A stretch of 64,000 bases of DNA from Dyella monticola (GCF_003363155.1 NZ_QRBE01000008.1:62001-126000), one strand, 5' to 3'. Counted from the first letter of the stretch, positions 48,415 through 58,579 are shown. The notes: a model not told the origin generated them from the sequence alone. Made by a program: numbers and translations.

Positions 48415-48894
48415 ATGATTGAGATCGGACAGGCCTTGCCTGACATTGACATTGCCGTCGTCGATGACGGCGCCGACACCCTGCGCACCACCACCGCCAC
48501 GCTATTTAACGGCCGCCATGCGGTGATGTTTGCCGTACCCGGCGCTTTTACACCCACCTGTTCGGAGCGCCATCTACCGGGCTATGTCAAACACTTTGAG
48601 GCATTCAAGGCGCGCGGCATCGAGGTGTACTGCATGGCTGTCAACGATGCCTACGTGATGAAGGCATGGGCCGTTTCCCAGCATGTGCCCGCTGGGCTCA
48701 AGTTATTGGCTGATGGAAACGGTGCTTTCACCAAGGCACTCGGACTCGAAATGGATGGCAGCGCTTACGGCATGGGCATACGTTCGCGGCGCTTTGCGCT
48801 TTACGCGCAGGATGGTCTCGTCAAACAACTCTATATTGAGCGTCCCGGCGAGCTACGCGTCACGACAGCCGAAGCCATGCTGGCTGCCGTCTAA
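48415..48894 (+). CDS. Peroxiredoxin, Prx5 type
   Basis: 159-residue thiol peroxidase that reduces peroxides. The peroxidatic Cys is C49 in the Prx5 motif VPGAFTPTCSERHLPGY. The active-site Arg lies in GMGIRSRRFALY, and the dimer region is ADGNGAFTKALGLEMD. The resolving Cys in E. coli-type enzymes is absent; other Cys are in YCMAV. It is divergent from hsp20 across 138 bp, so both may be stress-controlled. Confidence 0.92.
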   Translation: MIEIGQALPDIDIAVVDDGADTLRTTTATLFNGRHAVMFAVPGAFTPTCSERHLPGYVKHFEAFKARGIEVYCMAVNDAYVMKAWAVSQHVPAGLKLLADGNGAFTKALGLEMDGSAYGMGIRSRRFALYAQDGLVKQLYIERPGELRVTTAEAMLAAV

Positions 48895-49051
48895 TTAGGC
48901 CTACAAAACAACGAGATTGTCATCACACTAAGAAAGAGAAAAGACTTACAAAATTCATCACAGCGGAGGTAAATCCGACTCCGCACTCCATAGGCAGGAA
49001 GCCCGATTCCAACCGTAGAGATGCGGCGGTCGTCGACCTGAGGGGGCCGTG

Positions 49052-49333
49052 ATGAAAACGTTCAAATGGGTTGCCATACTGTTTGGGGCACTTTTTGCGC
49101 ATGACGTTCTGGCCGCCACGACGGCGTCAGGCATTATCCAATTCACAGGCAAGGTCTATGCGCCCGCTTCAGCGGCCATGGCATTGAGCACATCGAATGC
49201 GTCGCGCTCGCTGAATGAAGCGCAGACGTATGCGCTGCGCAATGCGCAACGCATGCTTCCGTGCGAAGTACTCGATTACTTCGCGACCTATGCCGCCAAG
49301 GACGCCAAGTTCGTCAGCGTGAGCTACAACTGA
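49052..49333 (+). CDS. Small exported protein with type-1-pilin-like ends
   Basis: 93-residue protein with a signal peptide (MKTFKWVAILFGALFAHDVLA, cut after residue 21). The mature start TTASGIIQFTGKVYAPAS resembles the first strand of type 1 pilins, and the C-terminus YFATYAAKDAKFVSVSYN resembles the last strands. The middle is too short for a complete pilin Ig-like domain. One Cys remains (PCEVLDYF). I chose ATG at 49052 over GTG 49049; GAGGGGG lies upstream. It is isolated, converging on gyrA. Function unknown. Confidence 0.7.
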   Translation: MKTFKWVAILFGALFAHDVLAATTASGIIQFTGKVYAPASAAMALSTSNASRSLNEAQTYALRNAQRMLPCEVLDYFATYAAKDAKFVSVSYN

Positions 49334-49356
49334 TCTGTCGGTTGCTAAAACCCAAA

Positions 49357-49385
49357 CCGTCATTCCTGCGAAACGGGAATGACGG
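49357..49385. repeat. REP-like palindrome, copy A
   Basis: CCGTCATTCC (49357-49366) and GGAATGACGG (49376-49385) are perfect inverted repeats with a 9-base loop. It lies between the convergent mini-pilin gene and gyrA. The same GTCATTCC...GGAATGAC core occurs at 59991-60018. Confidence 0.8.
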
Positions 49386-49411
49386 CAGCGGGCTCTCGCG
49401 GCACCTAAGAT

Positions 49412-52018
49412 TTATTCGGTTGCAGGCTGCTCGTCCGTCGGACCGTTCTGCTCGGGCGGAGCGCCTTCGGCAGTCTCGGCTTCGTCGCCGTTGCTTTCGT
49501 CGGCATCCACGCGTACCACGCTGACGAGTGCCTCCTCGGCAGGCAAACGAATCAGCGTAACGCCCTGCGTGTTGCGGCCTAGCTGCGAGACTTCCGTCGC
49601 ACGTGTGCGCACCAGGGTTCCCTGGTTGGAAATCAGTATCAGCTCGTGTGCGTCGCTTACCTGAGTAGCAGACACCAGCGCGCCATTGCGTTCGGAGCAC
49701 TGAATGCCGATCACGCCCTGCGTGCCGCGGCCTTTCTTCGGGAAATCTTCGAGCTGGGTGCGCTTGCCGAAACCGCGCTCGGTGGCGGTGAGGATGTCGC
49801 CCTGCTCGGCAACCACTAGCGATACGACCTTTGCCCCGTCGGTAAGCTTCATGCCGCGCACACCCGTAGCGGTACGGCCCATCGGGCGCACTTCGCTTTC
49901 ATCGAAGCGCACGACTTTGCCGTTCGAAGCAAACAGCATCACATCACTATTGCCACCGGTGAGTACCACACCGACCAGCGCGTCGCCTTCATCCAGGTTG
50001 ATGGCGATCTTGCCTTTTTGCAGCTGATATTCGAATTCGGTGAGCGGGGTCTTTTTCACCGTGCCTTCGGCAGTGGCGAAAAATACATAGCGGTCTGCGC
50101 TGTACTCATGGACCGGCACCACGGCCTGCACCTTCTCGCCTTCGCCAAGCGGCAGCAGATTCACCATCGGCTTGCCGCGCGCGTTCGGTCCGGCTTCCGG
50201 CATCTGATACACCTTCAACCAGTAGACGCGTCCGGTGCTGGTGAAGGTGAGCAGCGTGTCGTGCGTGTTCACGACCCACAGCTGCTCGACGAAATCTTCT
50301 TCTTTCAGCGCCGATGCGGAACGACCTTTGCCACCACGACGCTGTGCGCGATAGATACTGGTCGGTTGACGCTTCACATAACCGGCATGCGACAGCGTAA
50401 CCACCACATCTTCCGGCGCAATGAGGTCGAGTACGTTGAGATCTTCCTGCGAAGGCTGGATCTCGGTGCGACGCTTATCCCCGAATTCCGCCTTGATCAC
50501 TTCGAGCTCGTCGCGAATCACGGTGAGCAGACGCGCAGGATCTTCCAGTATGAGGATCAAACCGCGAATGATTTCCAGAATCTCGCGATATTCATCAGAA
50601 AGCTTTTCCTGCTCCAGGCCGGTGAGGCGATGCAGGCGCATGGCGAGGATTTCTGCTGCTTGCGTCTCTGAGAGCTGATAGCCCTCTGCCTTCAGTCCAT
50701 CGCGTGGATCCATGTCTTCCGGACGCGAGGATTCAGCGCCCGCAGCGGCCAGCAAGGAGGCCACCATACCCGGCTGCCATTTGCGTGCCAACATGCGTTC
50801 GCGTGCTTCCTGCGGCGAGGCGGAGGTCTTGATCAGCTCGATCATCTCGTCGATGTTGGCGAGCGCAACCGTCAAGCCTTCCAAAATGTGCGCACGGGCA
50901 CGCGCCTTGCGCAGTTCGAAAATCGTGCGACGTGTAACCACTTCGCGACGATGGCGAACGAACGCTTCAAGAATTTCCTTGAGATTGAGCGTACGCGGCT
51001 GGCCATCGACCAATGCCACCATGTTGATGCCAAAGGTGACTTGCAGCTGCGTCTGCTGGAACAGGTTATTCAGCACGACATCCGCCATCGCGTCGCGACG
51101 GATCTCGATGACAACGCGCATGCCATCCTTGTCGGATTCGTCGCGCAGTTCGGAGATGCCTTCGAGGCGCTTTTCCTTGACCAGCTCGGCGATCTTTTCG
51201 ATCAAACGCGCCTTGTTTACCTGGTACGGAAGTTCGTGGACAAGGATCGTTTCGCGGCCGTTGGATTCGGTTTCGATTTCGGTGCGTGCGCGCACCAGGA
51301 TGCGACCGCGCCCCGTGCGATAGGCTTCGATGATGCCCGCGGCGCCGTTGATGATACCGGCGGTGGGGAAATCCGGACCCGGCACGTGCTGCATCAGCTC
51401 ATCGACGGTGAGCGATGGATTGTCGATCAACGCGATCGTCGCCGAGATCACTTCTGTGAGGTTGTGCGGCGGCACGTTGGTGGCCATGCCCACGGCGATA
51501 CCGGCGGAGCCGTTCACCAGCAGGTTCGGTACACGCGTGGGCAGTACCAGCGGCTCCTGCTCGCTTTCGTCGTAGTTGGGGCCAAAGTCGACCGTTTCCT
51601 TGTCAATGTCGGCAAGCAGCTCGTGCGTGAGGCGTGACATGCGCACTTCCGTGTAACGCATGGCCGCGGCGTTGTCGCCGTCGACGGAACCGAAGTTACC
51701 CTGGCCGTCTACCAGCATGTAGCGCAGCGAGAACGGTTGCGCCATGCGCACGATGGCATCGTAAACGGATGCATCGCCGTGCGGATGGTATTTACCGATC
51801 ACGTCACCGACGACGCGCGCGGATTTCTTATAAGCCTTGTTCCAGGCGTTACCGAGCTCGTTCATTGCGAACAGCACACGACGATGCACGGGCTTCAAAC
51901 CATCGCGGACATCCGGGAGGGCGCGTCCCACGATCACGCTCATGGCGTAATCGAGGTAGCTCTGGCGCATTTCGTCTTCGATATTGACGCGAATGACTTC
52001 TTTGGCGAGCTCTGCCAT
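49412..52018 (-). CDS. gyrA: DNA gyrase subunit A, with Ala at the fluoroquinolone-determining position 83
   Basis: 868-residue breakage-rejoining subunit that introduces negative supercoils. The catalytic Tyr is Y122 ([10 protein letters not shown]), exactly as in E. coli numbering. The quinolone region reads [17 protein letters not shown], i.e. A83 and S84 where E. coli has S83 and A84; D87 is kept. The GyrA box QRRGGKG in the C-terminal DNA-wrapping domain is present, and the protein ends in an acidic tail. I chose ATG at 52018, with AGGGAA upstream; a TTG at 52021 precedes it in frame. Confidence 0.97.
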   Translation of the reverse strand: MAELAKEVIRVNIEDEMRQSYLDYAMSVIVGRALPDVRDGLKPVHRRVLFAMNELGNAWNKAYKKSARVVGDVIGKYHPHGDASVYDAIVRMAQPFSLRYMLVDGQGNFGSVDGDNAAAMRYTEVRMSRLTHELLADIDKETVDFGPNYDESEQEPLVLPTRVPNLLVNGSAGIAVGMATNVPPHNLTEVISATIALIDNPSLTVDELMQHVPGPDFPTAGIINGAAGIIEAYRTGRGRILVRARTEIETESNGRETILVHELPYQVNKARLIEKIAELVKEKRLEGISELRDESDKDGMRVVIEIRRDAMADVVLNNLFQQTQLQVTFGINMVALVDGQPRTLNLKEILEAFVRHRREVVTRRTIFELRKARARAHILEGLTVALANIDEMIELIKTSASPQEARERMLARKWQPGMVASLLAAAGAESSRPEDMDPRDGLKAEGYQLSETQAAEILAMRLHRLTGLEQEKLSDEYREILEIIRGLILILEDPARLLTVIRDELEVIKAEFGDKRRTEIQPSQEDLNVLDLIAPEDVVVTLSHAGYVKRQPTSIYRAQRRGGKGRSASALKEEDFVEQLWVVNTHDTLLTFTSTGRVYWLKVYQMPEAGPNARGKPMVNLLPLGEGEKVQAVVPVHEYSADRYVFFATAEGTVKKTPLTEFEYQLQKGKIAINLDEGDALVGVVLTGGNSDVMLFASNGKVVRFDESEVRPMGRTATGVRGMKLTDGAKVVSLVVAEQGDILTATERGFGKRTQLEDFPKKGRGTQGVIGIQCSERNGALVSATQVSDAHELILISNQGTLVRTRATEVSQLGRNTQGVTLIRLPAEEALVSVVRVDADESNGDEAETAEGAPPEQNGPTDEQPATE

Positions 52019-52100
52019 CAATGGGTTCCCTAGTAGCGAATAAGCGCCCCGGGACAGGCGCGTGGAGCGCGTGTCTGCGAGGGTCAGGCGGTAGCTTGGA

Positions 52101-52109
52101 ATTGTATCA
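52101..52109 (-). promoter_or_regulatory. Candidate extended -10 promoter of gyrA
   Basis: On the minus strand TGATACAAT (52101-52109) is a TGnTAnAAT-type extended -10 element, about 83 bp before the gyrA ATG. No good -35 is seen, as is usual for extended -10 promoters. Confidence 0.5.
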
Positions 52110-52155
52110 CAGAAGCGCCGGGAAAGGCCTTATTTTTGCCTTTTTAATCAATAAG

Positions 52156-52566
52156 TTACGAGCCCGTTTTGGCGCGCCGGAAAAGCAGCATGCGCGCGCT
52201 CGCAAAATTGACGAAAGCGGCGAAAACCGAACCCACGCCAACCGCCAGTGCCGGCCATCGATGCCAGGCCGGAAACGCTATGAGGCACACCACGTAAGCG
52301 GCGTAATTCACTGCGGCGCCGCCACTCATCAGGGCCATCCAATGAAGCCATTCCGTTCCTAAAGAACGTCCGCTGTGCCGCGCAGCGAAGGTGTGGCTGC
52401 GGTTCCACCACCACGTGACCGTGGCCGCCACCAGGAAGGAGATGACTCTTCCAACATACGGGTTGAAGTGCACGAAGGTGACGAGGGTCTGCACGATGCC
52501 GGCGTCAACCACGAAGCCGATCAGGCCCCCGACCGCAAACAGCATCACCTCGTGGCGCAATCTCAT
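52156..52566 (-). CDS. GtrA-family membrane protein
   Basis: 136-residue four-helix membrane protein of the GtrA family, often thought to flip polyprenyl-linked sugars in glycan modification. Helices lie at about residues 6-28, 36-54, 78-97 and 104-125. The family N-terminus [25 protein letters not shown] and the WWWNRSHTF motif are clear. It overlaps mtnA by 4 bases (52563-52566) although the functions look unrelated. No GtrB glycosyltransferase gene is nearby. Confidence 0.88.
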   Translation of the reverse strand: MRLRHEVMLFAVGGLIGFVVDAGIVQTLVTFVHFNPYVGRVISFLVAATVTWWWNRSHTFAARHSGRSLGTEWLHWMALMSGGAAVNYAAYVVCLIAFPAWHRWPALAVGVGSVFAAFVNFASARMLLFRRAKTGS

Positions 52567-53582
52567 GCGGCGAATACGGCTCGCATGCGTTCGGGCGTGG
52601 GATGCTCGATCACTCCACGCTCGGTAACGATGGCATCGATCAGTGAAGCCGGCGTGACATCGAACACCGGATTCCAGGCCTGCGCACCATCGACCACGGT
52701 ACGGCGACCCGCGACACTGAGAAGTTCGGCGGCGTCACGCAGCTCGATGTCGATGTCCTCGCCCGAAACCGTCGCCATGTCGACCGTTGAAGACGGTGCC
52801 ACCACCATGAACTTCACGCCGTGATGGCGCGCGGCGATGGCGAGCTGATAGGTGCCGATCTTGTTGGCGGTATCGCCATTGGCAGCAATGCGGTCCGCAC
52901 CGACGATGACCCACTTCACTGCGCCCGACTTCATCAGATGCGATGCGGCCGAGTCAGCGATCAGCTTGGCCGGAATGCCATCACGCACCAACTCCCACAT
53001 GGTCAGGCGCGCGCCCTGCTGCCAGGGCCGCGTTTCGCCGGCATAAACATCGTCGATGCGCCCGGCCGCGACGCCGGCCCGAATCACGCCCAGCGCCGTG
53101 CCATAACCGGACGTCGCCAGCGAGCCCGTGTTGCAATGAGTCATCACGCCGGAACCGGGTGCGATCAGCGCTGCGCCCAGTTCGCCCATATGGCGATTGG
53201 CAGCCAGATCCTCGTCCTGGATGAGCTGAGCTTCGCGTTCCAATGCGCCCGTATCCGCACCGGCGTCGATGCGTGTCTTCATGCGATCCAGCGCCCACAT
53301 CAGGTTGACTGCGGTGGGACGTGCTGCGCGAAGCTGTGCCAGCGCCTGCTCCATCGGCGCGCGTTGCTGCGCAGCAAGCACGACACCCCACGCCGCTGCG
53401 ATCCCGATGGCCGGTGCGCCGCGTACGGCCAGATCCTTGATGGCCTGGATGACGGCCGAATAATCGCGGCAATCCAGCCACGTTTCTTCGGCGGGCAGCA
53501 GGCGCTGATCAAGCAAACGCAGATTGTCGCCACGCCACTGCACGGCGCGGATGGTGTCATGGGCGGAGGCAAGATTCGTCAT
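52563..53582 (-). CDS. mtnA: S-methyl-5-thioribose-1-phosphate isomerase
   Basis: 339-residue methionine-salvage enzyme that isomerises methylthioribose-1-phosphate to methylthioribulose-1-phosphate. The catalytic Cys is in [19 protein letters not shown], and the Asp is in [37 protein letters not shown] near residue 54 binds the phosphate. Other mtn genes are not in this window apart from a possible transaminase pair at 18877-20813. It is coupled to the GtrA-like gene. Confidence 0.95.
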   Translation of the reverse strand: MTNLASAHDTIRAVQWRGDNLRLLDQRLLPAEETWLDCRDYSAVIQAIKDLAVRGAPAIGIAAAWGVVLAAQQRAPMEQALAQLRAARPTAVNLMWALDRMKTRIDAGADTGALEREAQLIQDEDLAANRHMGELGAALIAPGSGVMTHCNTGSLATSGYGTALGVIRAGVAAGRIDDVYAGETRPWQQGARLTMWELVRDGIPAKLIADSAASHLMKSGAVKWVIVGADRIAANGDTANKIGTYQLAIAARHHGVKFMVVAPSSTVDMATVSGEDIDIELRDAAELLSVAGRRTVVDGAQAWNPVFDVTPASLIDAIVTERGVIEHPTPERMRAVFAA

Positions 53583-53724
53583 TGTCTTAGTTTACCAGCA
53601 ATGGCCACTCGCCCCTTTGGGCGAGTTGTCGCCAAAGGACCGTTTACGAGGCCTATGGCGTAACTCATGAGGCAAGGTGCTGCCATGCCTTCACGTCCAC
53701 TCATCGATGAGTCGGGCACAAAAA

Positions 53725-54795
53725 TTAAGCGCCGCGCTCGCGCAGCCACTGATGAATCGCCGGCGCCACTTCGCGCTGCGCACGCCCGGAAACGTAAATA
53801 CCGATATGACCGCCCTTGAAGGCGACTTCCGTGTAATCGGTGGTGCCAACATGCTGCTGCAATGCACGCGATGCGTCGGGTGGCACCAGATGATCCTGCG
53901 TGGCAAAGATGTTGAGCACGGGCTGCGTGATCATCCCTAAATCCACGGGCTGTTTACCGATTTGCAAATCACCTTTGATCAAGCTGTTCTGTTGGAAAAA
54001 CAGCTTGATGAATTCGCGGAACGCTTCGCCGGCCTGATCAGGCGAATCAAAAATCCAGCGCTCCATGCGCAGGAAATTTTTCAGCTCCTGCGGGTTGTCG
54101 AGAATGTCGACCAGGCTGACGTACTTCTGCTGATTCAGTCGCAAGGGCTTGAGCATCAAGTACACCCAGTTCATCAACGCTGCCGGCACATTGCCCAGCG
54201 TGTCGACGAACAGGTCGATGTCCATGTTCTGCACCCAGTGCGAGAGCATGTTGTCGCTCGTGCGGAAATCCACCGGTGTCACCATCGTGACGAGGTTCTT
54301 TACCTTTTCCGGATGCATGGCGGTGTAGCACAGCGAAAACGTGCCTCCCTGGCAAATGCCAAGCAGGTTGATCGCATCCAGACCATGGCGATGGCGGACC
54401 GCATCGACGGCGCGATCGAGGTAACCGTTGAGGTAGTCATCCAGCGTAAGCCAGCGATCAGCGCCGTCCGGATAACCCCAATCGATGAGGTACACATCCT
54501 CGCCCTGGTCGAGCAGGTTGCGCACCAATGAACGATCGTCCTGCAGATCGGTCATCCACACGGTATTGACCAGTGCGTAGACGATAAGCGTGGGCACCTT
54601 GGCGGTGGGCTTGTGGTGGCCCTTCATGTGCCAAACGGTGAGTTTGTCCTCGCTATGAATCGCTTCGCGAGGTGTGTTGGCATAGTCCTGCTCGCCCAGG
54701 CCGCGCAGATTCTGCAAACCTGCAGCGAGCTTGCGCTGGAACGTAGCGATCTCGTTGAAGGCCTGCTGCGGTTCGATGTGCAATGGATTTTGCAT
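53725..54795 (-). CDS. phaC: Class III poly(3-hydroxyalkanoate) synthase, catalytic subunit
   Basis: 356-residue alpha/beta hydrolase that polymerises 3-hydroxyacyl-CoA. The lipase-like box is GICQGG with nucleophile C148; D301 (FATQDHLVPP) and H330 (KGGHIGIYVSG) complete the triad at positions close to those of the Allochromatium enzyme. The short length (about 355) and the companion phaE gene 9 bp upstream define class III. No phaA/phaB or phasin gene is adjacent. Confidence 0.93.
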   Translation of the reverse strand: MQNPLHIEPQQAFNEIATFQRKLAAGLQNLRGLGEQDYANTPREAIHSEDKLTVWHMKGHHKPTAKVPTLIVYALVNTVWMTDLQDDRSLVRNLLDQGEDVYLIDWGYPDGADRWLTLDDYLNGYLDRAVDAVRHRHGLDAINLLGICQGGTFSLCYTAMHPEKVKNLVTMVTPVDFRTSDNMLSHWVQNMDIDLFVDTLGNVPAALMNWVYLMLKPLRLNQQKYVSLVDILDNPQELKNFLRMERWIFDSPDQAGEAFREFIKLFFQQNSLIKGDLQIGKQPVDLGMITQPVLNIFATQDHLVPPDASRALQQHVGTTDYTEVAFKGGHIGIYVSGRAQREVAPAIHQWLRERGA

Positions 54796-54804
54796 GTTGA
54801 TTCC

Positions 54805-55869
54805 TTACTTCCGCTTGCCGGCAGCAGAACGTGTCGCTTTTGTGCGCCGGGATGGCGTGCCTGGCTTTCCGTTTCCATTTCCGCTACCGGAAGCCTGTTC
54901 GATCGGGCGCACCTTCGTTTCGCCCTTGCTCGCCGCCAGCTCACGTTTCAACGCGGCAATTTCGACCTGCAAGGTATGCACCAGGGATGCCTCTGGAGTG
55001 GACTGCGCTTGCTCGCGCGTTTTCAATTCGCGCCGCACTTGCTGCAGGCGCTTGCCAAGGCTGTCCACTTCGCTGCGAGTGGGAATGCCCAGTTCGCGAC
55101 ACACTTGCTCGGTCTGCTGCTGCTGCAGTTTGCGGACGTCCATCTGCGCATTGACCATCGCGCCGAACACGTCGCGGAATTCCTGCGAAAGCGCCATTTC
55201 GGCGTAGGCTTCTTCCATGGCGTCAACCCACAGATCGTACAGCCCCTTGAGGGATTCAACCTGCTTACCGGGCTCGCCATGCTGTGCCAGCGTTTCTTGC
55301 AGCTTGGTAATGCCTTGTGCATTCACTTTCTGCAGCAGGCCCTGATAGCGTGCGTTGATCTGGGCATATTTTTGCATAGCCGCAGCCAGCGCCTGTTGAT
55401 CGAGCTGTACCTCGCGCGTGATACCGAAAGCGGCCATCTGAGGTGAGAGGCCCGGCATACCGGCCATGCCCGGCACACCCATCGTGCCCGCTTGCTGCAT
55501 GGCCTGCAGCCACGCCTGCCACTGATGATCCAGGCCGAAGGCCGAAGCGCTGTCGATACCGGCAATGGTTTGTGCAAAGGGTTGGTTGAAGGCCGACAGA
55601 AACGCTTGCATGGCCGCGGGTTGCTGCCACGGGTTCGTCGGTTGCTGGCCGAGTCCTGCGCTTGCGGCCTGCTGCAGCCAGTTGCCGTAAGCCTTCAGGC
55701 TGGCCATGCTGCGGGCGAGGAAATCGCCTTGCTGCGGCATTGCTGTGGCCCCCACGCCAAATGGGTTTGATGGGCCGGATTGCTGCTGCAGATAACGCAT
55801 CCAGGCGTCCCAGGATTGTTGTGCAAAGGCCTGGTAGTCCTTCAGAAACTCGTTCGCCTGGTCGGCCAT
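54805..55869 (-). CDS. phaE: Class III poly(3-hydroxyalkanoate) synthase subunit PhaE
   Basis: 354-residue non-catalytic partner needed for PhaC activity. The N-terminus MADQANEFLKDYQAFAQQSWDAWMRYLQQ is of the phasin/PhaE kind, followed by Met/Gln/Gly-rich and helical coiled-coil regions. A GIPTRSEVDSLGKRLQQVRRELKTRE segment near residue 270 resembles phasin leucine zippers. The C-terminal 40 residues are Lys/Arg/Ser-rich (TPSRRTKATRSAAGKRK), possibly granule- or DNA-binding. I chose ATG at 55869, preceded by GAGGA; the frame extends 12 residues upstream. Confidence 0.9.
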   Translation of the reverse strand: MADQANEFLKDYQAFAQQSWDAWMRYLQQQSGPSNPFGVGATAMPQQGDFLARSMASLKAYGNWLQQAASAGLGQQPTNPWQQPAAMQAFLSAFNQPFAQTIAGIDSASAFGLDHQWQAWLQAMQQAGTMGVPGMAGMPGLSPQMAAFGITREVQLDQQALAAAMQKYAQINARYQGLLQKVNAQGITKLQETLAQHGEPGKQVESLKGLYDLWVDAMEEAYAEMALSQEFRDVFGAMVNAQMDVRKLQQQQTEQVCRELGIPTRSEVDSLGKRLQQVRRELKTREQAQSTPEASLVHTLQVEIAALKRELAASKGETKVRPIEQASGSGNGNGKPGTPSRRTKATRSAAGKRK

Positions 55870-55923
55870 GCCTGCATCCTCGAGGTGGGGCGCGGATCGT
55901 ATCAAATACGGGCTTGCGAAAAC

Positions 55924-55956
55924 GAAAACGCCCGGCTGGGAAGCGCGGGCGTTTTC
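55924..55956 (-). terminator. Terminator of the nusA-infB-rbfA-truB-rpsO-pnp operon
   Basis: GAAAACGCCCG (55924-55934) pairs with CGGGCGTTTTC (55946-55956). On the minus strand it is followed by GTTTTCG, about 26 bp after the pnp stop. Confidence 0.85.
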
Positions 55957-55981
55957 ATGGCTCAGCTTGTCAGAAAAGCGC

Positions 55982-58087
55982 TCACACGTTTGCGCCTTCG
56001 TCTTCGGTAACTGCCTTCATGGACAGGCGAATACGGCCCTGCTTGTCCACTTCCAGCACTTTCACCTTGACGATATCGCCTTCCTTGAGCTTGTCGGAGA
56101 CTTTCTCCACGCGCTCGTTGGAAATCTGCGACACGTGCACCAGGCCGTCTTTGCCGGGCAGGATCGTCACGAACGCACCGAAATCCATCAGCTTGGCAAC
56201 CTTGCCTTCGTAGATGCGGCCCGGTTCCACGTCCGACACGATCTGCTCGATACGCTTGCGCGCTTCTTCCGCGGCCAGGCGGTTGACCGAAGCGATCACC
56301 ACGGTGCCGTCGTCGCTGATGTCGATGGTGGTACCGGTTTCTTCGGTAATGGAACGGATGGTGGCGCCGCCCTTGCCGATGACTTCGCGGATCTTGTCCG
56401 GATGGATCTTGATGGTGAGCAGACGCGGCGCGTATTCGCTCATCTCCGCACGCGGCGTGTTGATCACCTTGGCCATTTCGCCCAGGATGTGCAGACGGCC
56501 ACGCTTGGCCTGCTCCAGCGCCACCTTCATGATTTCTTCGGTGATGCCGTCGATCTTGATGTCCATTTGCAGCGCGGACACGCCATCGGCGCTACCGGCC
56601 ACTTTGAAATCCATGTCGCCGAGGTGGTCTTCATCGCCGAGGATGTCGGACAGCACAACGAAATCGCTGCCCTCCTTCACCAGACCCATGGCAATACCCG
56701 CTACCGGCGCTTTCAGCGGCACGCCGGCATCCATCAGTGCGAGCGAGGAGCCGCACACCGAAGCCATCGACGAGGAGCCGTTCGATTCGGTGATTTCCGA
56801 CACGACGCGCAGCACGTACGGAAACTCTTCCAGCGACGGCTTCACCGCCTGAACGCCACGCTTGGCGAGGCGGCCATGGCCGATTTCGCGGCGCTTGGGC
56901 GCACCGAAGCGACCGGCTTCGCCCACCGAGAACGGCGGGAAGTTGTAGTGGAACAGGAATGGATCCTTCGACTCGCCTTCCGGTGCATCGATGATCTGCG
57001 CATCACGCGCGGTACCTAGCGTGGCCACGACCAGCGCCTGCGTTTCGCCGCGGGTGAACAGCGCCGAGCCGTGAGTGCGCGGCAATACGCCGACGCGCAC
57101 GGAGATCGGACGGATATCGTCCAGCTTGCGGCCGTCGATGCGCACCTTGGTCTTCAGCACGCCGTCGCGCATGGTGCGGTATTCGATCTCGGCGAACGCA
57201 TTGCTGACGTCCAGGTCGGTCCAGCCGTGCGAAGCGGCGGTTTCAGCGATACCGGCCTTGATGTCACTCTTCAGCGCGGCGATGGCATCGCGACGCTCCA
57301 GCTTGTCGCGGATCGCAAAGGCCTTTTCCAGGCGGTCACCCAGGATGCTGCCGATGTCATTGAACAGCGCATCGTTGCGTGCCGGTGCTTCCCACTGGAA
57401 CGGCTTACGGCCCGCTTCATTCGCGAGCGCGCTGATGGCGTTGACCACCACCTGCAATTGCTTATGGCCGAACACCACGGCACCCAGCATCACTTCTTCG
57501 CTGAGTAGCTTGGCTTCCGATTCCACCATCAGCACGGCGTTGGCGGTACCCGCCACGACCAGCTCAAGATCGGAGGTCTTCAGTTCGGTGGCGGTGGGAT
57601 TCAGCAGGTACTGACCGTTGGCATAGCCCACGCGCGCAGCGCCGATCGGGCCCTTGAACGGGATGCCAGCCAGGGTCAGCGCGGCGGACGCGCCGATCAT
57701 CGCCGGGATATCACCGTCGACTTCCGGATTGAGCGAGATCACCTGGGCGATGATCTGCACTTCGTTCTTGAACTCTTCCGGGAACAGCGGACGCACCGGG
57801 CGGTCGATCAGGCGCGAGGTGAGCGTTTCCTTTTCGGTCGGACGGCCTTCGCGCTTGAAGAAGCCACCGGGAATGCGGCCGGCGGAGTAGAACTTCTCGA
57901 CGTAGTCGACGGTAAGCGGGAAGAAATCCTGCCCGTCTTTCGCCTTGGATGCGGCCACCGCGGTGACCAGCACAACGGTGCCGCCCATGCTGACCATGAC
58001 TGCACCCGAAGCCTGGCGGGCGATTTCGCCCGTCTCCAGTGTGACTTCGTGATTACCGTACTGGAATGACTTGGTTACTTTCGCCAC
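55982..58087 (-). CDS. pnp: Polyribonucleotide nucleotidyltransferase (PNPase)
   Basis: 701-residue 3'-5' phosphorolytic exoribonuclease of the RNA degradosome. Two RNase PH domains (the second containing [15 protein letters not shown] and [18 protein letters not shown]), a KH domain ([26 protein letters not shown]) and an S1 domain ([29 protein letters not shown]) occur in order. I chose GTG at 58087 because [25 protein letters not shown] is the family start and TAGGA lies about 8 bases upstream; the longer TTG start at 58123 lies inside rpsO. It follows rpsO by 19 bp. Confidence 0.96.
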   Translation of the reverse strand: MAKVTKSFQYGNHEVTLETGEIARQASGAVMVSMGGTVVLVTAVAASKAKDGQDFFPLTVDYVEKFYSAGRIPGGFFKREGRPTEKETLTSRLIDRPVRPLFPEEFKNEVQIIAQVISLNPEVDGDIPAMIGASAALTLAGIPFKGPIGAARVGYANGQYLLNPTATELKTSDLELVVAGTANAVLMVESEAKLLSEEVMLGAVVFGHKQLQVVVNAISALANEAGRKPFQWEAPARNDALFNDIGSILGDRLEKAFAIRDKLERRDAIAALKSDIKAGIAETAASHGWTDLDVSNAFAEIEYRTMRDGVLKTKVRIDGRKLDDIRPISVRVGVLPRTHGSALFTRGETQALVVATLGTARDAQIIDAPEGESKDPFLFHYNFPPFSVGEAGRFGAPKRREIGHGRLAKRGVQAVKPSLEEFPYVLRVVSEITESNGSSSMASVCGSSLALMDAGVPLKAPVAGIAMGLVKEGSDFVVLSDILGDEDHLGDMDFKVAGSADGVSALQMDIKIDGITEEIMKVALEQAKRGRLHILGEMAKVINTPRAEMSEYAPRLLTIKIHPDKIREVIGKGGATIRSITEETGTTIDISDDGTVVIASVNRLAAEEARKRIEQIVSDVEPGRIYEGKVAKLMDFGAFVTILPGKDGLVHVSQISNERVEKVSDKLKEGDIVKVKVLEVDKQGRIRLSMKAVTEDEGANV

Positions 58088-58106
58088 TTTGGATGTCCTA
58101 GTCTGA

Positions 58107-58376
58107 TCAGCGACGGAGGCCAAGGCGCTCGATGAGGCTCTGATAGCGAGCCAGATCGCGGTCCTTGAGATAGCCGAGCAGACGCTTGCGCTGGTTGACC
58201 AGCTTCAGCAGACCACGACGCGAGTGATGATCTTGCTTATGCGTCTTGAAATGATCGGTAAGGTGCTCGATGCGAGCGGAAAGCAGGGCGACCTGAACTT
58301 CCGTGGAGCCGGTGTCGTTCGGCGCGCGGCCAAAGTCAGCAATGATCTTGCTGGACTGTTCTACAGAGAGGGACAT
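58107..58376 (-). CDS. rpsO: 30S ribosomal protein S15
   Basis: 89-residue primary 16S rRNA-binding protein. The family sequence is evident: [35 protein letters not shown] and [25 protein letters not shown] chose ATG at 58376, with AAGGAAG upstream. A 14-bp hairpin sits between its promoter and start (58407-58442). S15 represses its own translation in several bacteria by binding its mRNA leader. Confidence 0.97.
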   Translation of the reverse strand: MSLSVEQSSKIIADFGRAPNDTGSTEVQVALLSARIEHLTDHFKTHKQDHHSRRGLLKLVNQRKRLLGYLKDRDLARYQSLIERLGLRR

Positions 58377-58406
58377 GGTGTCTTCCTTAAAAAAACAGGT
58401 GCGGAA

Positions 58407-58442
58407 CTTGCGCAACGTCACCGCCTGATGACGTTGCGCAAG
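58407..58442 (-). promoter_or_regulatory. rpsO leader hairpin (candidate S15 autoregulatory element)
   Basis: CTTGCGCAACGTCA (58407-58420) and TGACGTTGCGCAAG (58429-58442) form a perfect 14-bp stem with an 8-base loop, about 31 bases before the rpsO ATG. A T7 run follows at 58388-58394, then AAGGAAG and the ATG. It could be the truB-rpsO terminator or attenuator or the S15-binding leader. Confidence 0.55.
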
Positions 58443-58481
58443 CTCCGGCAGGTTGAGTGAAAGTACTGAATCAAGCGGGCT

Positions 58482-58511
58482 ATTGTACCGAGGGCTGGTG
58501 TATTGCAACAA
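58482..58511 (-). promoter_or_regulatory. Candidate rpsO promoter
   Basis: On the minus strand TTGTTG (58506-58511), 18 bases, TACAAT (58482-58487). It lies upstream of the leader hairpin and would start transcription about 100 bases before the rpsO ATG. Confidence 0.5.
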
Positions 58512-58579
58512 GACCTTAAAAACACGAGCTTTTTTGCATCTGCCAGTTCAGCCATGGACGTCATCACGAGCTCGGCCGT

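Noticed and set aside
53699-53712. 14-bp palindrome ACTCATCGATGAGT after phaC
   Set aside because: Short, no T-run and no repeated copy noticed; cannot be assigned a function.
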